A DNA stretch of 64,000 bases from Tetrapyrgos nigripes (Eukaryota > Basidiomycota > Agaricomycetes > Agaricales > Campanellaceae). The notes under the pieces are model-generated. The model did not search any database, was not told where the DNA came from, and saw only the letters and a list, made by a program, of their open reading frames with translations. The stretch spans positions 248,001-312,000 of the forward strand of contig JAACJM010000046.1 in assembly GCA_013368315.1 (NCBI GenBank). Reading direction: 5' to 3'. A program made the position numbers and the translations under genes. The number at the start of each line of letters is the position of its first letter. Positions within the stretch are counted from its first letter, which is position 1. Shown here in pieces: positions 10,420 to 21,951 of this stretch.

Positions 10420-12347
10420 CATCAGGAAAAGCCTTGTATACAACTTCATGCAATAAAGGAATGAAAAAGACCGAAAAATGCATAAGAATGCATTAAATTG
10501 CAAGATTATGCATATTATGCTCCTCATGCAAGTCCTTTCTCAAGTTCCAAAATTTATGCACAATTATGCATATCTTATGCAACAGAATGCATAGATATGC
10601 ATAGATTATACTCCTCTACTCAACAATATGCAGTCAGATATCTGCCTAGTTATCACGTTTGACACAATGAAGATGAATAGATAGAAAGAAATTTATTGGC
10701 AACTACTCAAAGTACAATCATAACAACAGGCTACACTATCTATAAGCAGTCTCTACACAATCTGGACACATTATCAAACAAAGCCTGTCATAAGAATTAT
10801 TAGTGTGAGGAAGAAAGGATAAGGAGTGCCGCGCACATACCTAAGCATATGAGGTCTCTGTACAATAAGACCGAGAGGCGGGGGTCGGGGTCAGCAAGAT
10901 ATATCCGAACACGTGTGGCGTCCTCGTCATCCGAAGAGTCGTTATCCGCTTTGATATCTGCACGTCGAGGACTTGTTGACCTAAACGATTTGGGACCTTC
11001 TGCGTGGTGACCAATGGTACGGCTCAGCAAGGGCCAAAGACAAGGCAACAGAAACTATCAGACAGCGGAAGAGAAGCATAAGAAAAAAAGGAGACGAACC
11101 ATGCAGAGCACAAAACAATCAAGGGTACTGGCTGAGCAACATTTGTCATGGGTAGTCCTGCAGACGTTGTACGTAGGACGTGGAGAGGTTATGAGCATTT
11201 TGCACTGTGGAACATGAGCAGAAGACATACCGTAGTGCACCACCAGCCAGACATATGCAGAATACAAAGAGGCGACTTATAAAGAGTACATCTTTAGAAA
11301 GGCGGTTTGTCGGGATGTACAATGTGCGCAAAATCTCGAACAAAGGTTGCTCTTGCAGACTGAAGGCAGTGAGGGCGATGTTGGAAGAATGTAGGGGGGT
11401 AAGAGATTGCAGGGAAACACTGCTACCTTGAGTTGTTGAACGCAGGACTTGTTGAAGTCCGAAGTTGAAAAGAAACGAAGTCAACATGGGTCAGGTGACC
11501 GTTTGTCGACGTCAAATTCTACCAACTGTACAGTTCTTCCATCGGAGTTTGAATTCTTCAGTCTGCTGTCAATCAAGCTCATTCTCCGATTGTGTTCAGG
11601 GCCCGGGCTCTTCAAATGATATATCGGCATGTCAGGATATTATAGGGGACAAGTATGGTATGTCTATTCCTTACATTCTCTGCTTAATCTGGTCTTACCG
11701 ATTGTATTAGTGCACAAAACAGTCAAAAAAGTCTTCTACAGCTCGAGATTGCATGCCTTTCAAATCCCTTCCTGTAAGAATCTCGCAGGGCTGTCCCATA
11801 ACCGTGATACAGCCAGTTATGACCCGTATCAGTACCGTCTTGGGACTCAGGAAGGATACATACAGCACGGTTACGGTCCTACTATGACCGTGTAGGACTG
11901 TAAAGAACACGGTTGTAACCATGTACGGTAACGGTGGCCCAGGTGAGCCCTATCCTTCAAGCGGTTAACTTCATTTTCCGTTGAACCAATTCAACCATCG
12001 TTGAGTAATGGGAGGATTCTAGATCATACTTGGAGTCATGGAGAATAACCTCAGCTGGAGATGGAGCAATTGGTAGTCTTGCTACCATGATGCACATGTG
12101 AGTGTTGTTCTTGTACATTGCGCCATAAGGGTGGAATGTAGGTGTTCAACAGTATGCTTTTTTATACAACTCCGAGCATGCGCTATGCACTAGGGTTCAT
12201 AAAGTTGCTATGAATGCATAATTATTCAACTCGTCTCAAACTTTATGCAAAACGCGGTGTAAGTTTTGTGAATTTTTGCATTTTTACGCATAAAACGCAT
12301 AATTATGCAGTTATTGCATGAAGTTGTATATGAGGCTTTTCCTCATG
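10420..12347. mobile_element. Inverted-repeat element, family ATCAGGAAAAGCC, copy 1
   Basis: The left end (10420..10458) reads CATCAGGAAAAGCCTTG then ATACAACTTCATGCAATAA. The right end is its reverse complement with few mismatches, closing at 12347. Inside each end are many TTATGCATA-like words (10480-10620 and 12200-12310), a typical subterminal transposase-binding pattern. Size is 1,928 bp. The interior has no recognisable transposase. Minus-strand open frames at 10800..11487 contain an acidic SSDDEDATRVRIY stretch but no known domain. I could not define a target-site duplication. The element is probably non-autonomous and its superfamily is not assigned. A second member with the same ends but different filling is at 48123..50069. 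Confidence 0.75.
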
Positions 12348-13609
12348 ATGTACATATGGCGCCTACCTAAATACAGTTAAGGTTTGAATTCTCTCACTGA
12401 TGAACAGGACACTGGTCCATATGCGACACGTTTACTCGTGAAGTTGCTCACTGCATTCATATAATGAAATCTGCACCAAAAGCTGCAATGACAACTTGAG
12501 CCTGTATAATGTAAGCCTTGCCAGTGGAACAAGCAGCCAAGCATCATGCTGTGTACATGGTACAGTTTAATTTGCATAATGGTAGAGTTCCATTGCTGTA
12601 TGTGTACATCGAACCAATGGGTATGTGAACAGAAAACGCGTCGTCGAGCCAAGTTCATTTCAAACTCCGACACATGTGACTGTATAGTTTGTCAAGCTGT
12701 GCTTACATCATCATGTTGACTTTGTTCTAAACGTCAACGTCGTCAACGTCACTCAACTCTTCTGGACTCGTTTCCCATCATGTCCTCCTGTAACTTCCTC
12801 GTTTGGTCTTCAAGCACTTCGTCACCAACTACCTGCTCCTACTGTAAGGTTTCAAGGTCCTCAAGAGCCTCAATTATGCCCTCAAGAACGACTGCATGAT
12901 GTCAAGTCCCTTACAACTCCTTTTTCCTCTTCAATGCTGAGGTCTTCCTGTGTGTATCCTTGGATTCTCTTTGTCTAGTGGTGATTCAGGAGCTGGTGAT
13001 ACACTGAGTAACTGTGGATACTGGTGAAGTTGTTTCTTGTTCTGGCTGTCTGTTACGCTGACTGAAGTCTCTAGGTATATGGAGGAGGACATTTGGTATA
13101 GTAAGCTGCCCATGCATAAAGTGTTTTTTTTTTATTACTTCAGTGCCTCATACCATCTGACTCAGGTTTCTTATCTAGGAATTTTGCACTTGCTCCCTTC
13201 ATCATCTCTGATACAAGTATACAATGTCATTTCTTCTTTCAGGTGCATTCCCACACTGAATCAATCACCTATTGACAGTGTAGGCATAGGGTAGCATTAC
13301 AGTGTAGGTTAGGGATTACTTTGTAGTAGATAGTGAAATACAGTCATTTTCCTTGCAATTCTCACTGTATACCAATGCAAATGATAATTGGGAGCCAGAA
13401 TATACCAGATATACGAGGGAATGGACAGTGTAAATGTATATGGTATAAGTGTATATTGGCCGTTCTGGATTTTTGAGGAGGTGTATCCGGAGATGCATGT
13501 TCCTTTTTCATATACACCAAAAAATGTGTATATGGAGCGTCTGAGACGCTGTTTAACACCGTGACCGAATGACTTGATTTTCAAACCTCAACTTGATGAA
13601 CTGCTGCTG
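12348..13609. other. Unassigned sequence
   Basis: I find no supported gene. An AACGTC-repeat word cluster lies at about 12731..12752, and an AT-rich stretch full of TATAC/GTATA words at about 13365..13545 resembles that at 10290..10415. I could not turn the similarity into a defined element. Confidence 0.4.
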
Positions 13610-13863
13610 AGTTCAATTGGGCTTACAACAGAGTCGGGGACTGGCGCACAAGTTGCGCCGCTAAGAATTCCAGAACGTTTCAGCCGCCCTCCTTATACTC
13701 TGCGGAAGTCGGACTTTGAAAGCCGGGCCTAGTCGTGGATCGGCTAGGACAACATCCTATCCAACTCCTATCGAGCTCATTGTCAAGGAAAAGAAATCAT
13801 TTCTAGTCATCGGTGGAAACCCAGAGCCCTTTGGGATCCTGTAGACTCAATGAAGACTATGTA
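13610..13863 (-). repeat. Peroxidase 3' flank, part 1 of an interrupted copy
   Basis: This matches about 1790..2020 and 18890..19095, and the reverse complement of about 61790..61931. It ends exactly at the insertion site of the element at 13864..15380; the flank resumes at 15381. Confidence 0.75.
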
Positions 13864-15380
13864 TGAGGTAGGCCAATTGGTCGAGGGTCAAAAATTTTAA
13901 TCCCAACTTTTGCCGATCAATTCGGAACTCGGTAATTTGTTCTACTACATATGTAGTCTTGTACAAACTGTCTGGTACCAATAATTGTTAAGTACACTGT
14001 ATTCCACTGTAGTAATCAGGAAACCCCCGAAGAAAACCAAGGGAAATCAGGGAAATTTAGGCATTTAGATCTATTTAGATTGAAATTCGCAAGAAATCAG
14101 ACAAAGATCAGATGTTTCTCATTGTTTTGTAGTACACCCTTAGCGAGGCCGGATGCAGCTCAGGGTATGAGTATGTATATGGACCGGTCAAAGGACATTT
14201 GACCGAGGTCTATGCCGTGAGGACCAAAGATCCCGCGTCAATGCGCTTGTTTCTCATTGTTGGACACATTCGCTTCGTATATATACTTTTCTCAGATGTC
14301 ATTTCTCTCTGTCCTGATTTCATATCCCCATATCTCACATAGAGCTCGATAGTCTTTGGCTTCGAAGTTCTCTCGCTTTTCACACCCACCCCTCCACTTT
14401 CCCATCTCTCTCTTGTTTTTTTTTTTTCCCTGTCTCACGTAGTTACATTTGTACATACGTTCGCCTGTGCCGGCTTGAGCTTGGCTCCCTTTCGGGTGCC
14501 TCGCGAGAGAGCTATGGCGACCAAACCAGTTAACATTGTTTGTCCCCAAAAACTCTCACTCAGTCACTCTCTCTCTCTCATGACGAGCAAGCATAGAAGT
14601 TTGTTTTCGGTCTTTTATATGACGAATAGCGAAGTTATCGAGCAACGGGAAGCGGAATGTTCCGAGCCTCCAGTACTCCAAGGTGGCCAAGAGTACTCCG
14701 AGTCTTACGTGTTCATGAACGTTCATGAACTGTGACGGTGTTTCGCGATCGGTGAGCAAGCTCCACCAGTAAGGACGCCGTGTACGTTGAGCTCAGCATT
14801 ATGAGGGTGGTTTTCTTAAATTCGGCAAGGTCTCCAGTTCAATTATGGAAGTTGCCGAGAGCAGCGGGCCGTGTACGCAGCATAAGTAGTACAAATCATA
14901 CGGCCGAGTGCGCAACTTATTCACTAACTTGTAAGTCCTCCTCGTCTCCTGCTAACAACAGTACAGAACCCTGCTATTTTTTTGGCTACGTAGGCATACT
15001 GTTTATACAATCATGTACTAGACAAAGCTCTGAACATTTTCTTCAGAGCAATTACCAGCAATCTATTTTCACGCTCGCGGAAACTCGTTTTTTCGTTTTT
15101 TTTCAGCCCGTAGCAAACGTCTCAATGCAAATCTGGTGAATCTGATTACAAATAAATGCAGATAATGTATGAAAGTCGCTACTGTTAAGGTTCTGTGAAG
15201 GGACATTGAGGGAGGGACGACGATATGGACAAATTCTCAGACTACCACTTGCGTATCACTTCAGAGGTACAATTAGTAAGACTCAATGACAACTTTCCGA
15301 GGCCCGGAACAACCTTACCGAGTTCCGAATTCAGCGGCAAAGTCGCCCAAAAACGAGCCTCGACCAATCCGCCTACGACA
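13864..15380. mobile_element. 1.5-kb DNA transposon with long inverted ends, 7-bp target duplication
   Basis: The element interrupts the peroxidase 3' flank. The empty site is visible in the sister copies (AGACTATGTACCTTCC at about 2010, AGACTATATAGCTTCC at about 19090). CTATGTA occurs on both sides (13857..13863 and 15381..15387). The left end TGAGGTAGGCC...ATTGGTCGAGG and the reverse-complemented right end TGTCGTAGGCGGATTGGTCGAGG pair imperfectly over about 80 bp, including a shared AATTCGGAACTCGGTAA block. No transposase is seen in its 1,517 bp; short open frames at 14292..15139 look random. It is a non-autonomous cut-and-paste element. A 7-8 bp duplication would fit a hAT-like mechanism, but the superfamily is not assigned. 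Confidence 0.85.
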
Positions 15381-15529
15381 CTATGTAGCTTCCAAATTTA
15401 GAATATAAATTATACCAAGTAGATAAGTACTGAACGATTACACTTATAGTAACCTAGTAGTAATAACCACACCTTGCAGGAGTGACTAGTGACTCCTCAC
15501 CAAGTTACTTATTGAATATATGAAAGTGA
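15381..15529 (-). repeat. Peroxidase 3' flank, part 2 of the interrupted copy
   Basis: This continues the match to about 2013..2160 and 19093..19245. It breaks off again at about 15530, where a second insertion begins. Confidence 0.7.
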
Positions 15530-17004
15530 TGTGGGCCAACGCTGCGCGTGGCGAGTACGAGGCTGCAGGGTCTGTCCTTCCCATAGTAATAATCCCTCTT
15601 TGAACAAAAGAATATCATACACCTCTTTGAGCACCTTTGCAATTTCTCCACTGCATTGGACTTGGGATCACTGTTACTTCGGGTTGATGGCGGAAAACCA
15701 CGTTGCACATTTGCCAGACTTGAAGTAAATTGAGGAGCGGTTTAGGTTACGATCTTATGCCTCTGCACATGTATATGTCTGTTTCTGGGGGAATTGAAAG
15801 ATGGGAGAGTAAGTGAGTGATGTAGCTCTTTTCGGGGACCTAGGTGAGTAAAAAAATTCATTTAGTAGGGACAACAGCAAGAGAGAAGTTGTGAGTGCAG
15901 GAGAGAAAATAGGAATAGGAGCGGGCACCAAAAAGCCTGTCACTGTAAAACGGGGAATCACCCAGATTTTTTGATACGTGTTATAAAACAGAAAGTGTTA
16001 CAGATTTCTGGCGGTTATGAAAATTTTAGGTATCCTGAACATAGAGGTAGAAAATAAAAGCTGAGCCATCGATAGACCATCAAGTGGGCTGCGTATTGGG
16101 CCTTGGCTTATGGTGTATAGCCTGGCTCATTGTGAGCAGGCATAGGTATGCTGGTTCCAGAAGAGACTCTGTCCAGAGATAGAGCATTTAAAGCCAAAGT
16201 TGGTTGATACAAGAAGTACTAGAATGAAGAAAGTAAGTATGTGGAGACACACGCTGGCAGTGAACTGCGAGATCATTGTTGCTGCGAAAACCTAAATGGA
16301 CGTTTGTTTGGCATTGGACCGGAGAGTTGAAGAATTCAAAAGACCAGAATATGAAGAGGAAAAAGGAATATATGTTTGAGCAAACTCGTCAAAATCGAAG
16401 GGAGGAGAGAAATAAGGGAAGCAAGCCTCGTGAATGATTGATTTGAAGATGATTGAGACGAGAAATAAAACAAACAAGGCTGTAAGCATATAGTACCTAT
16501 GCTGGTTCAAATTGAAAGTTAAAAGATTGAGAAAAAAAGCAAGCAGAGAAGAGCAAGGCAAAGGAATCATGAGGAAAGGAGAGAAGACAAGAAAAGGAGC
16601 TAGCAGAGAAAACAAGATGTAGATGAAATCGTGAGGAAAACAGAGGAAAAAAGAAAAGAAAGCAAGAGATGAAGAACAAGACAAGAGATCGAGAGGGAGA
16701 AAGATAACGAAAAATGAAAGAGAGCAAAAGAGAAAGGAAAGCAATCAAAAAAGAACAAGACGAAGAGATTGAGAGGAAAAAAGACAACAAAAATGAAAGA
16801 TTAAGATTGGAAACTTTTGTTATCAGTCACAAAGATATTTGGACAACAATGTTGTAATTTGTTTGGTCCTGTTAAGGAATACAGGGGCTGGGGATATGGG
16901 CAAGGAGGAAACCGGAAACAACAGCACGGGAGGAGACAGAATGGATATGCACCGCCACACGCGGAAACGGAGTGTAAAGAACTCAGCCTCATTTCATTCA
17001 GCCT
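15530..17004. mobile_element. Second insertion in the peroxidase 3' flank, type unknown
   Basis: About 1.48 kb lies between ...TTGAATATAT (15525) and ...AATATAGCTAAG (17007), which are contiguous in the sister copies at 2155 and 19240. The ends are inferred from that comparison only. AATATA on both sides might be a target duplication, but it is also ancestral sequence. The interior has no recognised gene. Its right half is strongly purine-rich. It may be several events. Confidence 0.5.
16500..16801. repeat. Purine-rich tract with imperfect tandem unit
   Basis: The plus strand is almost all A and G for 300 bp. A block reading GAAGAACAAGACAAGAGAT...AAAAATGAAAGA at about 16669..16718 recurs at about 16751..16801, a period near 80 bp. 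Minus-strand open frames here (up to 150 codons, Phe/Leu/Ser-rich) are an effect of the composition. Confidence 0.65.
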
Positions 17005-17085
17005 TGTAATAAATATAGCTAAGATGTATAGCTAGAGAGCAAGATTCTAGATACTATTAGTGGTAAGAGGATCAATATCACCGCT
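17005..17085 (-). repeat. Peroxidase 3' end, part 3 of the interrupted copy
   Basis: This matches the last codons and stop region of the peroxidase (2165..2235 and 19245..19315), then diverges at about 17085. No upstream coding exons follow, so this copy is 5'-truncated. Confidence 0.65.
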
Positions 17086-17115
17086 AGGCAGCTCTGATCT
17101 CAAAACTCTCAAGAT

Positions 17116-18621
17116 ATGGATGCTACAAACATCTATATCAAGGGTGCTTTGTGGTATTAATGTCACACTTCTGTTCACAATTCTTTATGCTATTTTGTAA
17201 GTGCTTGTACACTCACATATGTATTGTGACACACCAATGATGAATGCGTATTATCAGATCAAACCAAAAGCGCCATTCGAAACCACAGCTCATCCTTTTT
17301 GCGCTCGTTGCCTTGATGTTCATCCTCACAATTGGATCTGCGGTCTTTAATACACAATTTATCCTGGCCAACATTCCAGGAAATGGTTACAATGTCCCTA
17401 ACATTGCGGAGATTGAACAACAGATAGTGGCCTTGGGGATTGCAACAGCTATATTTGACAGATTAATTGTCAGTAGTCTTCTCAAGATTTATTGAATTGA
17501 TTTATATACTTATACCCTTACAATTCCGGCAACCCAGTATGTCATTGGAGATGTAATTGTAATTTGGAGAGCCTGGATCCCATTTCCTGGTAATCGACTT
17601 GTCAAGGGTATTCTGACCATGGCATTCATTGCATCTTTTGGTGAGCCAAGAACTTACTTTCCCAGGTTTGAGTCTATAATCTCACTTTGACCAATTATAC
17701 CAGTTGGTACAGGTACAGATGCAGGATTTAATATTACCGCATACCTGCGGGGAGCTGCTCATGATATTGACAGAAACCACATATTAGCAATGATTGTGCC
17801 TTTACTGGCCGAAAACATTGTTACTACAAGTCTTATAGCATACAAAGCTTGGTAGGGTTTCTGCTATTCAGTTAACTGTTCTCTTACTGACTAAACTTCA
17901 AAATTCACATTTGTCAAGGTTTCATCATCAAGATATCAGAAAAAATCTCAGCCAGTGTGGAAACACAGTTTCACAAGTTCAAAAAGTTCTATTGCTCCTG
18001 ATAGAATCTGGGAAACTTGGTAGAGTTTCTGCTATTCAGGTAACTGTTTTCCTCCTGACTAAACTTCAAAATTCACATTTGTCAAGGTTTCCCAGAAAAA
18101 ACCTCAGCCAGTGTGGAAACAGGTTTCACAAGTTCAAAATGTTCTGTTGCTCCTGGTAGAATCTGGGATTATTTATTGTGTGCTTTGGGTTGGTGCTAAG
18201 TGATCTGCCTGCATCCCTAACTTGGCAAAGGCTGAAATATTATACCATAATCATCACAGATCACACACATGATGATCTCAATGTTGACTAGTGAACAGTC
18301 AATGGAAGTCGAGATCTTTGCCAGTGCTATGCCTTCTTTAGCAGTAGGTGTTTTTAATTCTTGACTCTTGAGTACATACTTATGACAGGTTCTTCAAATA
18401 AGGCTTTGTATCCTATCTTTATCATTGTGGCTGTAGCTGTGGAAAGGGCTAAAGAAGGGAACAAATCTGCCACTGAGATCTCTCTTTCTCAATCTATTAG
18501 GCTTGTCTCAGCCCAAGTTGCAGCATCTCAAGTGGAGGAGAACCAGGCAGAAAATCAGATTCAGGAAGCGTATGGATCTGCCAGAGAAGAGAATCCAGAG
18601 CTGCACATTCAGGAAATATAA
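17116..18621 (+). pseudogene. Seven-helix membrane protein, copy 2 (fuller but damaged)
   Basis: An ATG at 17116 starts MDATNIYIKGAL. The first helix (GINVTLLFTILYAIL) follows only after a frame change near 17160 that needs two extra bases, so the start exon is broken. The next exon (about 17254 on) gives QLILFALVALMFILTIGS and later AIFDRLIV. Then come VIGDVIVIWRAW with FPGNRLVKG, an intron with clean GT-AG at 17641..17702, AYLRGAAHDID, ILAMIVPLL and TTSLIAYKAW. Then a 3' exon with NLSQCGN occurs twice in tandem (about 17935 and 18100). The last exon ends QIQEAYGSAREENPELHIQEI at 18621. The family is unnamed, function unknown, membrane location inferred from seven hydrophobic segments. Copy 1 at 515..1499 lacks the 5' part. 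Confidence 0.65.
17835..18165 (+). repeat. Tandem exon duplication inside the membrane gene
   Basis: A unit of about 165 bp, running from AAGCTTGGTAG through GTTTCTGCTATTCAG and AAACTTCAAAATTCACATTTG to TGCTCCTGRTAGAATCTGGGA, occurs twice in a row here but once in copy 1 (about 892..1050). The duplication therefore followed the segmental duplication, or was lost in copy 1. Confidence 0.8.
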
Positions 18622-19279
18622 TCACCCCTATGTCTTCTTTTTCTTGCCTTTCTTCAGTGTATTATATCTGCAGACTTTCAATCTTGCCTGGCAAGGTTTA
18701 TTATTATTTTTATTTATCCCCTTTTTATCCGCCATTGTGCGAAAGCATACGGTAGTGACTACCTAACTTGATGTATGTTCATAAAAAGACCGTGCAAATG
18801 TGGACTTATCATTCCAACTTATGATAAGCCATATCACAGATATCGGTTCTCTCGCTACTAGTAGACCTGATAACTGCGCCATGGCACTTAAAAGCTGCTG
18901 ACGCGAAGAAGAGTCAGCGTCAGGATTCCGGAAGGTTTCAGCCGCTCCTTATACTCTGCGGAAGTCGGACTTTGAAAACCGGGTCTAAGCGGCTAGGACC
19001 CTGAGTTGCAGACTGCCATAACCTCTCATGATCATTGTCAAGGAAAGGAAGGACTTTCCAGTCATCGGTGGATCCCGGAGACTCAGCCAGACTATATAGC
19101 TTCCAAATTTGGAATATATATAAATATTATACCAGTCCACAGAAGAGATAAGTGAGTATCGAACGATTGCACTTATAGTAACCTAGTAATGATAACTACA
19201 CCTTGCAGGAGTGACCCCCTACCAAGTTACTTCTTGAATATATAAGTATAGCTAAGATGTATGGCTAGAGAGCGATATT
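18622..19279. repeat. Duplicated 3' flank (copy 2)
   Basis: This is the counterpart of 1500..2199, non-coding, with small indels and substitutions. No gene is visible. Confidence 0.75.
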
Positions 19280-20447
19280 CTAAATTCTATTAGCAGTAAG
19301 AGGATCGATAGCACCGTCAGGCCCAAGACGAATCCACGGGTTAGGCTGCACCCCACTAGGCTGCCACTCAGAAAAACGCTCAATCTCTACCTCGATGGGA
19401 TCAAGGACATCTACGGTGATCAACATATCGTTTTTCTTCCATCCTTCAGCAATCGGGAGACGTTCTTCGCGGAAGAGGATTTGGACGAAGCTGGGGTAAC
19501 GTTCAGCGATGCATAAGACTTTCGTCCTTGAACGGATGGGAGAAGGGAGATGCAACTCACTTCTTCGGCGCCTTTGTAGCCACTCCAGCCGTGACATTAC
19601 CCATTACAGCGAGGTACAACCCCGATTCACGAGTCCTGATCTTGAAATCCTTGACATTATTGATCAACTGAGCATTCACGGCATTCTGAATGTCCTGTCG
19701 CTCCTTCTGAACTTGACCAGCCGAAGTAGCGTTGTAATAATCAACTCCGGGGTTAGAATTGGCTAGAGTGGTGAAAACGGTTTCGTTGAAATGGATATTG
19801 TCGTTGTTGGGATCGACGTGGAAGTCTTCACGGGAGAGGGAGATGTCGTGTTCGAATGTTTCGTGCCTATGACACCGGGTAAGGGAATAAGTAAGTAAAA
19901 GAAGGATGAGATTTGATTTGGATTGAGGAAGTTGGACAAGGTGGACAATGGCAGAAGGAGTACTTACAGAGCAATCTCCGTCAAATTGAAGAAATCGGGG
20001 GTCTCAGCTGCCATCAGAGCACCCTTGGCCGCCAACGTTACTACGTCTGGTCCGACGTTGAAACCGTCTGGATAACAATTCGGAATGAGTTCATAAACCA
20101 AAAACTGCGGCGAGAAATCGAGAGACAAACCTAGGACTGCTTGCAACACAATAGGTATGGTAATGTTCTTACCATCCCGTGGAAGGTAGCCGTGATTGGC
20201 GAGCCTGTAAAAAGAGGTCGAGAATCACTTGTCTGTATTAAGAAGGATAGTAAGATGATACATACGTGTTCAATCCAGGGCAAGGACCACGAGCATCATT
20301 AGGCCCAGGAGCTTGGAATCCATGGTCGCCCCCACCAGCATCAGTCGTAGGAGCCGTATCGTACTGCCTAGCGTAAACGGTATGCGCAGAGACCATCATG
20401 GTCCATGCTGGGAGAAGAGAGACGAGTGCGAGGAGCTTCAACATCAT
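19280..20447 (-). CDS. Secreted heme-thiolate peroxidase, copy 2
   Basis: Same architecture as copy 1: complement(19280..19490, 19561..19866, 19968..20067, 20131..20204, 20266..20447), 290 aa if the shifted acceptor below is used. Signal peptide, the GPCPGLNT heme-ligand motif, LANHGYLPRDG and FEHD are all kept. Most differences from copy 1 are conservative. One is notable. The last intron of copy 1 ends TACGTAG and the decayed third copy has TACGCAG, but here it reads TATGCAT, so the acceptor AG is lost. The next AG (CCCCAG, 19493..19491) is 18 nt downstream and in phase, so splicing there would remove six residues and keep the frame. An extra ATG at 20447 precedes the ATG aligned with copy 1 (20444). 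The product is probably secreted; whether it is active is uncertain. Confidence 0.78.
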
Positions 20448-20550
20448 TGTCGTTGGTGTTGCAAAGGCTGATTAGTTCACTGGATAGGATCCTGGAAGTA
20501 GGAAGAGAAGGAATGAAGTGGTGATGACTTTTTCGCCAGCGCCATTGCCA

Positions 20551-20559
20551 CTTTTTATA
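20551..20559 (-). promoter_or_regulatory. TATA box of peroxidase copy 2
   Basis: The minus strand reads TATAAAAAG about 105 nt upstream of the start, identical to the element at 3471..3479. Confidence 0.5.
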
Positions 20560-21423
20560 CACAACCTCTGGACTTTTCGTTCACTCAAAAATCCGTCTCC
20601 GAGCATACATGTACGTACGTGACAGACACTCGCTCAGGGGCAGAAACGCAGTCTGATCGCAGTGTGGCTTGATCGCAGCGAGTCGTTCAGGCGGATGCCA
20701 CTCATTTCGATTTTCTGATTCTTATCATAATGTCGGTGCAGGCCACTGTATACTGCGGCAGGTACGAGTCCTCATCCCATTGCACAAAATGCAACAGACT
20801 ATGAAGAGGTAGATGTGGGTCATGGACTGGGCACTGGTCACTGGTCACTGGTTCGTTGCTCGACGAAAGTTGACGGAGAATTTGCGGAGAAGCTTGGTGC
20901 CGAGCCTGCCGAGCTGACAGAATAGGATATATTTTCCCGAGATACGAAAATGCGGCCATTTGAGTTCACAATAAGACGACTCGTCCTATAAATAGGACTC
21001 GTAATTGACGATCCCTAGGCCTACATATATAAAACAAGCGTTTGCCACAGTCTAGACTTGTCACTCGTATCTGTCGGAATTTCATCCCTTGTCCCTTCAT
21101 ATGGTGTTTAGCGACCCGCAGAAATGGTCAATGGTATTCGCAATATTACGATCGCGAACTCTTGTAAACCTCGTATTATTGCATCTTCGCCAGTCTTCAA
21201 TCGCCTCAGACTCTCTTCAGAACTTGAAGAAGAATCTCGACTTTAGTAAGTTTTAAAATAAGTATTATGCCCAACGCCAGCCAACGCTATTCCCGTCGGC
21301 TGCAACTTCCAATAATAACTCAAAGGAAAGTAAGCTGCGCCCGCTGCTCGCTTCTTCGATCTCTGAATATACACCCGGTACATTCCGTCTGACTGCCGTG
21401 TGTAAATTAAGACATTTGGTAGT

Positions 21424-21618
21424 TTTTTTTAATTTTTTTTTTATCTCTATATTTAACGACTAGCAGGCCAGATTACAGCCAAGGTGTCGGGGCAGGCTTC
21501 CCCAGAAAAGTAAATACATGATGTGTAGTACTCGGTACGCTGGATACCACTTCTGAGACTGACTGTCCTATTCCACATTTTTGTTTGACTGGGGTGATTA
21601 CCAAACTAAAAGGTCGTG
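21424..21618 (-). mobile_element. Retroposed SINE-like insertion with 15-bp target duplication and poly(A) tail
   Basis: AAGACATTTGGTAGT stands at 21409..21423 and again at 21619..21633. The inverted copy of this region at 58.4 kb has the site once and lacks the insert. On the minus strand the 195-bp insert starts ACGACCTTTTAGTTTGG and ends in an A-rich tail (T-rich on the plus strand, 21423..21445). Long target duplication plus poly(A) tail is the mark of LINE-type target-primed insertion. There is no coding capacity. A pol III promoter is not clear, so it may be a SINE or a 5'-truncated LINE. Confidence 0.85.
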
Positions 21619-21867
21619 AAGACATTTGGTAGTACTTCCGTTGGGAATGTTAATCATGGTCACAGACTCGCAGCATTGGCCAGATTCAAGCGAGTACTCG
21701 TTTGAGCGACCTAACTTGAAGAGCTTCATGCACAGCCTATCGAGGAGTCGAGAAGTAGTATAAGAGTGGCAAAATGGTCCTCGCGAAAAAGTTCATCACC
21801 ACTTTTCAGTTCTTTTCTCACTTATACTTTGTGAAGCCCTGTTTTCCGTCCAATGCCACCAACAACT

Positions 21868-21951
21868 CTTCTCCTGGCATTGCCGGTCCCGGTTTCTTCG
21901 CATGCTGTCTATGCTAGGCAGAACGGCACGAAGCCTCAAGCCTCAGAATAA
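21868..21951 (+). pseudogene. Orphan peroxidase 5' fragment, copy 2
   Basis: The frame gives PVSSHAVYARQNGTKPQASE then a stop at 21949..21951, the tail of the peroxidase signal peptide seen at 4341. The initiating ATGAT of copy 1 is deleted here. The same fragment occurs inverted at about 58130..58220. Confidence 0.65.

Larger units (their letters stand above)
20448..21867. repeat. Divergent promoter module, copy 2
   Basis: This is the counterpart of 3365..4340, with about 310 extra bases at roughly 20730..21035 and a 195-bp retroposed insertion at 21424..21618. From about 21032 it also matches the inverted copy at 58036..58826 nearly identically. Confidence 0.75.

Noticed and set aside
10290..13545. 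AT-rich TATAC/GTATA stretches at 10290..10415 and 13365..13545 as ends of one larger element
   Set aside because: The similarity is word-level only; no collinear inverted alignment could be made.
13864..15380. Solo LTR (TG...CA ends)
   Set aside because: The ends are inverted repeats over about 80 bp and the target duplication is 7 bp, which fits a DNA transposon, not an LTR.
16292..16744. 150-codon Phe/Leu/Ser-rich minus-strand frame that looks like a membrane protein
   Set aside because: It comes entirely from the purine-rich tract; hydrophobic codons are forced by the composition.
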